Assembly: GCA_016699165.1 (NCBI GenBank)
Contig: CP064963.1
Coordinates: 1,798,001 to 1,862,000 of the forward strand
DNA from: Candidatus Melainabacteria bacterium
GTDB lineage: Bacteria; Cyanobacteriota; Vampirovibrionia; Obscuribacterales; Obscuribacteraceae
Direction of reading: 5' to 3'
Length of the DNA: 64,000 nucleotides
Position numbers and translations under genes: made by a program. Of this stretch, positions 60,210-64,000 are shown piece by piece (the first letter of the stretch is position 1; each line of letters opens with the position of its first letter). The notes under the pieces were generated by a model. It had not been told where the DNA came from and did not search any database. It saw only the letters and a list, made by a program, of their open reading frames with translations.

Positions 60210-60225
60210 TCAACCCAAAGGATGA
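60210..60225. promoter_or_regulatory. Regulon-box candidate F (ferritin-like/ferredoxin operon)
   Basis: TCAACC-CAAA-GGATGA, the best copy with box D. TATATC (60247-60252) lies 21 nt downstream and the first gene starts at 60277, 51 bp beyond the box. Confidence 0.55.
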
Positions 60226-60276
60226 TACGCGCCAATTGGCCAAGAATATATCCTGGATAGGTGGAGGGCAGCAATA

Positions 60277-60597
60277 GTGTCTGAGAAAAGCAACAATTCA
60301 CAAAAAATGGCAGTAATGTCTTTTGTGCTGCCATTTTTCATTGGGGGTACTTATTATGTTTTTGTTGCAATCGAGCATATTCAAAAACAGCCCCACCAGC
60401 TCATTGATTTTGTAATAGCCGTCCCATTTGCCTACATCACATTGGGAACTTGTAGCGGAATCGTCTGCTTTTGCTTTTGGCAATTTGCAGACGGTTTCCT
60501 TAAGGCAGTTAATTCATTTCTGATACCAAAGGAAAAGGGAGCCAATCCTTCATTATTGGTGGGATATCAGACTCAAAAAGGGACCGAAACTTTATGA
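60277..60597 (+). CDS. Small membrane protein of unknown function
   Basis: 106 residues from GTG with GGAGGG eight bases upstream. Two transmembrane helices (MSFVLPFFIGGTYYVFVAI and FVIAVPFAYITLGTCSGIVC, continuing to FCFWQF), then a short soluble tail. No family recognised. Its stop overlaps the start of the ferritin-like gene by 4 bp (ATGA), so it belongs to that operon and may be its membrane anchor (inference). Confidence 0.7.
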   Translation: MSEKSNNSQKMAVMSFVLPFFIGGTYYVFVAIEHIQKQPHQLIDFVIAVPFAYITLGTCSGIVCFCFWQFADGFLKAVNSFLIPKEKGANPSLLVGYQTQKGTETL

Positions 60598-61373
60598 AAA
60601 CATACGATGCAAATGACGATTTACCCCTTGTGTATAAAGACGCGCTTATAAGCTTGCTAAGCTTTCAAGCTGATTCTGAATTTGCTGGCGGTCAACGAGT
60701 GGCTGAGAATCTCAAATTCGCTCCTCGAGCGGAGGAAGCTTATCGAATTTCGAAGAAACACTCTGAAGAAATTGGTCACGCCTGGTATTGTTGGAATATT
60801 TTGACACCCCTTGGTGTCGATGTGGATGCAAGAGTCAAACACCTTGTACAAAACGCTGACAATCCAGACCCTAAGATTGTCCGTGTCATAAATGGCTTTC
60901 GCAAAGAGAATTGGTCTCCACTTTTTCAGGATTGGAGCGATGTGGCGATGTTTTCTGCAGTGGTAACTCCGGCAGCTGTAGCTTTCTTGGGTCAATATAG
61001 ACAATCGTCTTATTTGCCCTGGAGACGTGTGAGTGAGCGCATCTGGCAGGAAGAGAAAGGTCATCTAGCTTTTGGAGTTTGGGCGGCCAAAAGAGTTATG
61101 GAATTTGAAGGTGAAAAAGGCAGAGCCCGTCTTCAAGCAGCAATTCCCAAATTTATGAAGATGGGATTGGGCTTTGGCGGAAGACCTAGTGACGAGAGTG
61201 CCAACTTTGGTATCTATTTCGATCTGGGCTTAAAAGTGCGCACAGCTTCTGAAATTCAAGATGAGTATCTATCTATTTTAACTGACCGGTTGAATGAATT
61301 AAATCTTGAGCTGCCATCAAATATAGAGCCTGATTACGACATGAAAGTGGGTTACGACCTAACTCTGGTCTAA
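60594..61373 (+). CDS. Ferritin-like diiron protein, phenylacetyl-CoA oxygenase (PaaA/PaaC) family
   Basis: 259 residues, no signal. Helical ferritin-like fold with two ExxH motifs (SEEIGHAW, residues about 57-64, and EEKGHLAF, about 155-162) and additional Glu near residue 23 and Asp or Glu between, giving a carboxylate-bridged diiron site. Resembles the PaaA/PaaC group of multicomponent epoxidases, but no other paa genes or reductase are present. The ferredoxin 7 bp downstream could supply electrons. Substrate unknown; O2 or NO scavenging is another possibility. Confidence 0.75.
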   Translation: MKTYDANDDLPLVYKDALISLLSFQADSEFAGGQRVAENLKFAPRAEEAYRISKKHSEEIGHAWYCWNILTPLGVDVDARVKHLVQNADNPDPKIVRVINGFRKENWSPLFQDWSDVAMFSAVVTPAAVAFLGQYRQSSYLPWRRVSERIWQEEKGHLAFGVWAAKRVMEFEGEKGRARLQAAIPKFMKMGLGFGGRPSDESANFGIYFDLGLKVRTASEIQDEYLSILTDRLNELNLELPSNIEPDYDMKVGYDLTLV

Positions 61374-61380
61374 TAGAAAA

Positions 61381-61623
61381 ATGATAAATCAACACGTTAT
61401 CGATCCTGAATCGTGCATAGGTTGCTCAGCTTGTGAAATGGCTTGCCCTCAAAATGCTGTGATTTCAACAGCCGGGCGATTTTGTATCGATTTTGATTTA
61501 TGCAAAAATTGTGGCAAGTGCATTCTCGACTGTCCCACAGATGCCTGCAATTCATTTGTCAAAACACAAAAAGTCTTCACACTCGATGAGCAATGCCAGT
61601 GGCATACTCTTCCATTGTCTTAA
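61381..61623 (+). CDS. 2[4Fe-4S] ferredoxin
   Basis: 80 residues. Two CxxCxxCxxxCP motifs: CIGCSACEMACP (residues about 12-23) and CKNCGKCILDCP (about 42-53), plus a C-terminal extension of about 25 residues. Low-potential cytoplasmic electron carrier. 7 bp after the ferritin-like gene, thus likely its redox partner. Convergent with the globin-coupled kinase. Confidence 0.92.
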   Translation: MINQHVIDPESCIGCSACEMACPQNAVISTAGRFCIDFDLCKNCGKCILDCPTDACNSFVKTQKVFTLDEQCQWHTLPLS

Positions 61624-61639
61624 GTTACGACTTGGTGCT

Positions 61640-63265
61640 CTAGTTAGTGGATGGAGTCAGTTTTTTAGAAATGGTAAAAGAGAAAGTGCTTCCTTTTGCC
61701 ACTTCGCTTTCGCACCAGATCTGTCCGCCATGCAATTCTACAATCTTACGACACAGATAAAGACCAAGACCAGTACTGGCGTAATATCGTCCACTTGCGT
61801 TTGCAGCCTGCCAGAAACGTTGAAATAGTTTGGGCATGTCCTCAGCTGATATTCCACGTCCTGTATCAATTATCCGAAATGTCCATTTGTCTTCTTCGCT
61901 TACTACGCTAAGTTCGATTTTGCCACCACTGCCGGTGTATTTAAGCGCGTTGTCCACCACATTTTGAATCAGTCTTCTAAACTCTTCCACATCGCACAGA
62001 ATCTGTCCGGCATCGGTTGGAATATTGAGGACAAATTCAATATTCTTCTGATTAGCTAGTGGTTTTAATTCATCCAATATTCTGTTTAATAACGCAGAAA
62101 GATCGTGATTAGTGAAATGCAAGTTTTTGGCGCCACTATCAAATCGATACACATCTAAAAGAGTGGTAACCAGCTTGTATAAGGCTTCGTTACTTTCATG
62201 GATGGTTTGCAAGATTGTTATTTGAGATTCGCTGATTGCACCGAAATCCCCTTCCATCAAAAGTTTAACCGCTCGATTGGCAGCCAGTATAGGTGTTTTG
62301 AGGTCATGAGTGAGGGTGGCAACAAAATCTTCTCGTTGTTGTTGTAACAACACTCTTTCTGTGGCACTGCCAAACATTCCGATTATGCCGATGATTTCAC
62401 TTTTATTGTCACGCACAGGCCAAATTGCAATATCCCAGTAAGTAACCAAAGAGTTATGCTCATTTCTGCTGAGATTAAGAGCTTGTGCGTCCTGCCTGTA
62501 AGGCTTACCCGACTGAAGCACCTGGTGAAAGGGGGACATATCTAATCTGGGAGCAATATCAGCTAAACTGCGTCCAGTAATTGGCTCGCGCTTGCCAATA
62601 TCGAGCATTTCAGAGAATTCACTATTGAACTCAATACAATTAAGCTCTGGACTCAAACGCACTATGCAAACAGGAGAGCCCTCAAGCACTGAGCGAGTAA
62701 CTCTTCGTTCGGTTTCAAGCTCCGCCATGATGTCGCGGTGCATTTTAATAGCATCTTCTCGCGCCTTGTGATACGCCTCGATAGCTAGTGTCACGTCAAA
62801 GAAAATCACTTTGATCAAAGACGACACTGCATCGACCAGGCTGATCTTTTCGGCTTTGCAGGTATCATACAAATCCGGCAACAATAGCGAAATAACGCGA
62901 CTATACGCGCCTAAATACCATTTTGGATCCAGGTCGGTTCTAAAGTGAGTGGAGCCCACTTTCAGTCTGTCTTCCACATACTCCTGACCATAATTTCCTT
63001 GAAGCAAACGATAGAAATATGCTTTCTGAGCCAGTTTGACTCTATTCAAAGTCTGCTCATCGGGGAAGAAAGAACGCGGCTCATCCATGGACAGGAAGTG
63101 CTCATAAAGCTCTTCGATTACACCATCGATACTCTTTTGCAATGCCGGCTTTAAAAGACTGATTATCTCTTCGTCATCATTGTCAAGACGAAGCCATTTC
63201 TTGCGTGAATCAATTTCTTGAGTAGAAAGGTGAATAGATTTGCTATTTTCAGTGGGCTCTCTCAT
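61640..63265 (-). CDS. Globin-coupled sensor histidine kinase
   Basis: 541 residues, no membrane helix. Residues about 20-170: globin-coupled sensor domain with proximal heme histidine H107 in VGSTHFRTDLDPKWYLGAY. Residues about 190-310: PAS (GSPVCIVRLSPELNCIEF). Then HisKA with HDLKTPILAANRAVKLL (phospho-His), and HATPase with NALKYTG, DTGRGIS and GTGLGLYLC. Heme sensors of this kind detect O2 and sometimes NO or CO. Divergent from the response regulator at 63362, 96 bp apart; the two are probable partners. It could serve the low-oxygen genes of this window, analogous to DosS/DosT. Confidence 0.93.
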   Translation of the reverse strand: MREPTENSKSIHLSTQEIDSRKKWLRLDNDDEEIISLLKPALQKSIDGVIEELYEHFLSMDEPRSFFPDEQTLNRVKLAQKAYFYRLLQGNYGQEYVEDRLKVGSTHFRTDLDPKWYLGAYSRVISLLLPDLYDTCKAEKISLVDAVSSLIKVIFFDVTLAIEAYHKAREDAIKMHRDIMAELETERRVTRSVLEGSPVCIVRLSPELNCIEFNSEFSEMLDIGKREPITGRSLADIAPRLDMSPFHQVLQSGKPYRQDAQALNLSRNEHNSLVTYWDIAIWPVRDNKSEIIGIIGMFGSATERVLLQQQREDFVATLTHDLKTPILAANRAVKLLMEGDFGAISESQITILQTIHESNEALYKLVTTLLDVYRFDSGAKNLHFTNHDLSALLNRILDELKPLANQKNIEFVLNIPTDAGQILCDVEEFRRLIQNVVDNALKYTGSGGKIELSVVSEEDKWTFRIIDTGRGISAEDMPKLFQRFWQAANASGRYYASTGLGLYLCRKIVELHGGQIWCESEVAKGSTFSFTISKKLTPSTN

Positions 63266-63361
63266 TTTGGATCCATGTCAAGGTTGATTTTGGCGTAAAA
63301 ATCACGCGTTGAGTTATTATAGTTAGATTCCAGACCTTTTCGCTTTCATGCCGGAGAAAAA

Positions 63362-64000
63362 ATGTCATCCGATTCAAATGACACTAAAGCTCAAACCATA
63401 AATGTTCTTCTAGTAGAAGACCACGCCCTTACCAGGCTAGGTTTAAAAGCTTTGCTTGACCGTACTGAAGATTTGAAAGTAATAGGCGAAGCTGGCAACG
63501 GACAAGAAGCAGTGGAAAAAACGCTCAACCTGCGTCCACACATCATTCTGATGGATGTTGGTATGCCGATCATGGATGGAATTGAAGCAGTAAAAAAAAT
63601 CAAAGAAGAAAAAGTCGACGTGGGAATCATTATGTTGACTTCACATGACAATGAGCGCGATATTTTTGCCTCTCTGGCAGCCGGAGCCGGTGGCTATTGC
63701 CTCAAAGATGTTGCACCGGAGAGATTATATACCGCCATTCGCTCTGTTCATGCCGGTGACGCCTGGCTCGATGCAGCTATTGCCGGACAAGTGCTCAAAC
63801 AATATTCTCCTTCATTTATACCTTCAACGCAGACACAATCAAAAGACCAAACAGAACAGGCGAATCAAGAAGCCAACGCTGCTTCGACTGCGGCGAAAGA
63901 GGAAAAATATTCCAGTCTAATTGACCCATTATCGCCCAGAGAATTAGAGGTTCTTGCTTTAATTGTTGAAGGACTCTCAAACCAGGAAGTGTCGGATCGA
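63362..64000 (+). CDS. NarL/FixJ-family response regulator (3' partial)
   Basis: 213 codons to the window end; the stop is outside. Receiver domain about 14-130: VLLVEDH, phospho-acceptor in ILMDVGMP, MLTS and the lysine in YCLKD. A Gln/Ala-rich linker follows (about 150-180), then the LuxR-type HTH begins (LSPRELEVLALIVEGLSNQEVSDR). ATG start with GGAG upstream. Probable partner of the globin-coupled kinase and a candidate for binding the shared inverted repeat, since NarL-family proteins bind such dyads. Confidence 0.92.
   Translation, partial: MSSDSNDTKAQTINVLLVEDHALTRLGLKALLDRTEDLKVIGEAGNGQEAVEKTLNLRPHIILMDVGMPIMDGIEAVKKIKEEKVDVGIIMLTSHDNERDIFASLAAGAGGYCLKDVAPERLYTAIRSVHAGDAWLDAAIAGQVLKQYSPSFIPSTQTQSKDQTEQANQEANAASTAAKEEKYSSLIDPLSPRELEVLALIVEGLSNQEVSDR

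Noticed and set aside
21209..60225. Classical FNR boxes (TTGAT-N4-ATCAA)
   Set aside because: I looked in the same intergenic regions and saw no good copies; the shared repeat has different half-sites.
59663..60334. 223-residue form of the iron permease-like protein
   Set aside because: The first 70 residues are not family-like, lack an RBS and would cover box F and the divergent promoter; ATG 60124 has GAGGAAAA and fits the family.
1..64000. tRNA genes, rRNA, CRISPR arrays, insertion sequences, prophage
   Set aside because: None recognised on either strand; no transposase, integrase or regularly spaced repeat was seen.

Overview
The window is about 64 kb of bacterial chromosome at moderate GC (roughly 42 percent by impression). 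It holds about 60 protein genes; I found no rRNA, tRNA, CRISPR array, insertion sequence or phage gene. Several traits together suggest an uncultured-type, non-photosynthetic relative of cyanobacteria (Melainabacteria/Vampirovibrionia, perhaps Obscuribacterales): secreted WG-repeat and kinesin-light-chain-like TPR proteins, a cyanobacterial-style single-RRM RNA-binding protein, and a Gram-negative-type set of exported cytochromes c. This placement is an inference from gene content and style. No marker gene in the window proves it.

Layout. 1-12.6 kb: mostly lineage-specific secreted, membrane or TPR proteins, plus an amidohydrolase, an acyltransferase, a beta-lactamase-fold lipoprotein, a Nudix hydrolase and a nuclease whose only well-placed start is ATT. 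12.6-19.8 kb (minus): a six-gene operon for a membrane complex of the Hyf/Hyc/complex I family. Its large subunit lacks the four Ni-Fe cysteines, so it is a hydrogenase-related (Ehr-like) complex and not a hydrogenase. It is flanked by an ArsR-type regulator and a beta-carbonic anhydrase. 21-35 kb: anaerobic and fermentative genes, namely hybrid cluster protein, phosphoketolase plus acetate kinase, a beta-CASP nuclease, a CoA-transferase/hydrolase, and hypF-hypC-hypD-hypE for making the NiFe(CN)2CO cofactor (hypD carries a one-base frameshift). 35-48 kb: nine universal stress protein genes (twelve USP domains) interleaved with three exported diheme cytochromes c, an acyltransferase, a GNAT, a DUF2934 protein and a fatty acid desaturase. 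47.9-64 kb: PEP synthase, a P-type ATPase resembling Na+/K+-ATPases in its ion-site motifs, an RRM protein, a second ArsR paralogue, a HAD-phosphatase/HerA-like ATPase fusion, FtsH, a GGDEF-EAL protein, a low-affinity iron permease-like protein, a ferritin-like oxygenase with its own ferredoxin, and a globin-coupled histidine kinase divergent from a NarL/FixJ response regulator that runs off the window.

The main finding is regulatory. Eleven intergenic regions between 21.2 and 60.2 kb carry a similar 16-bp imperfect inverted repeat, TCATCC-N4-GGATGA, upstream of hcp, the phosphoketolase operon, the CoA-hydrolase/hyp region, several USP genes, a cytochrome operon, the P-type ATPase, FtsH and the ferritin-like/ferredoxin operon. 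In eight of them a plausible -10 hexamer lies 21-23 nt beyond the repeat, which would put the repeat near -41.5, the usual place for a class II activator. Together with the gene content this looks like a low-oxygen, NO or redox survival regulon, comparable in composition to the mycobacterial DosR or pseudomonad Anr regulons but with a different box. The globin-coupled kinase and its neighbouring response regulator are candidate controllers. All motif calls were made by eye and need a computed test.
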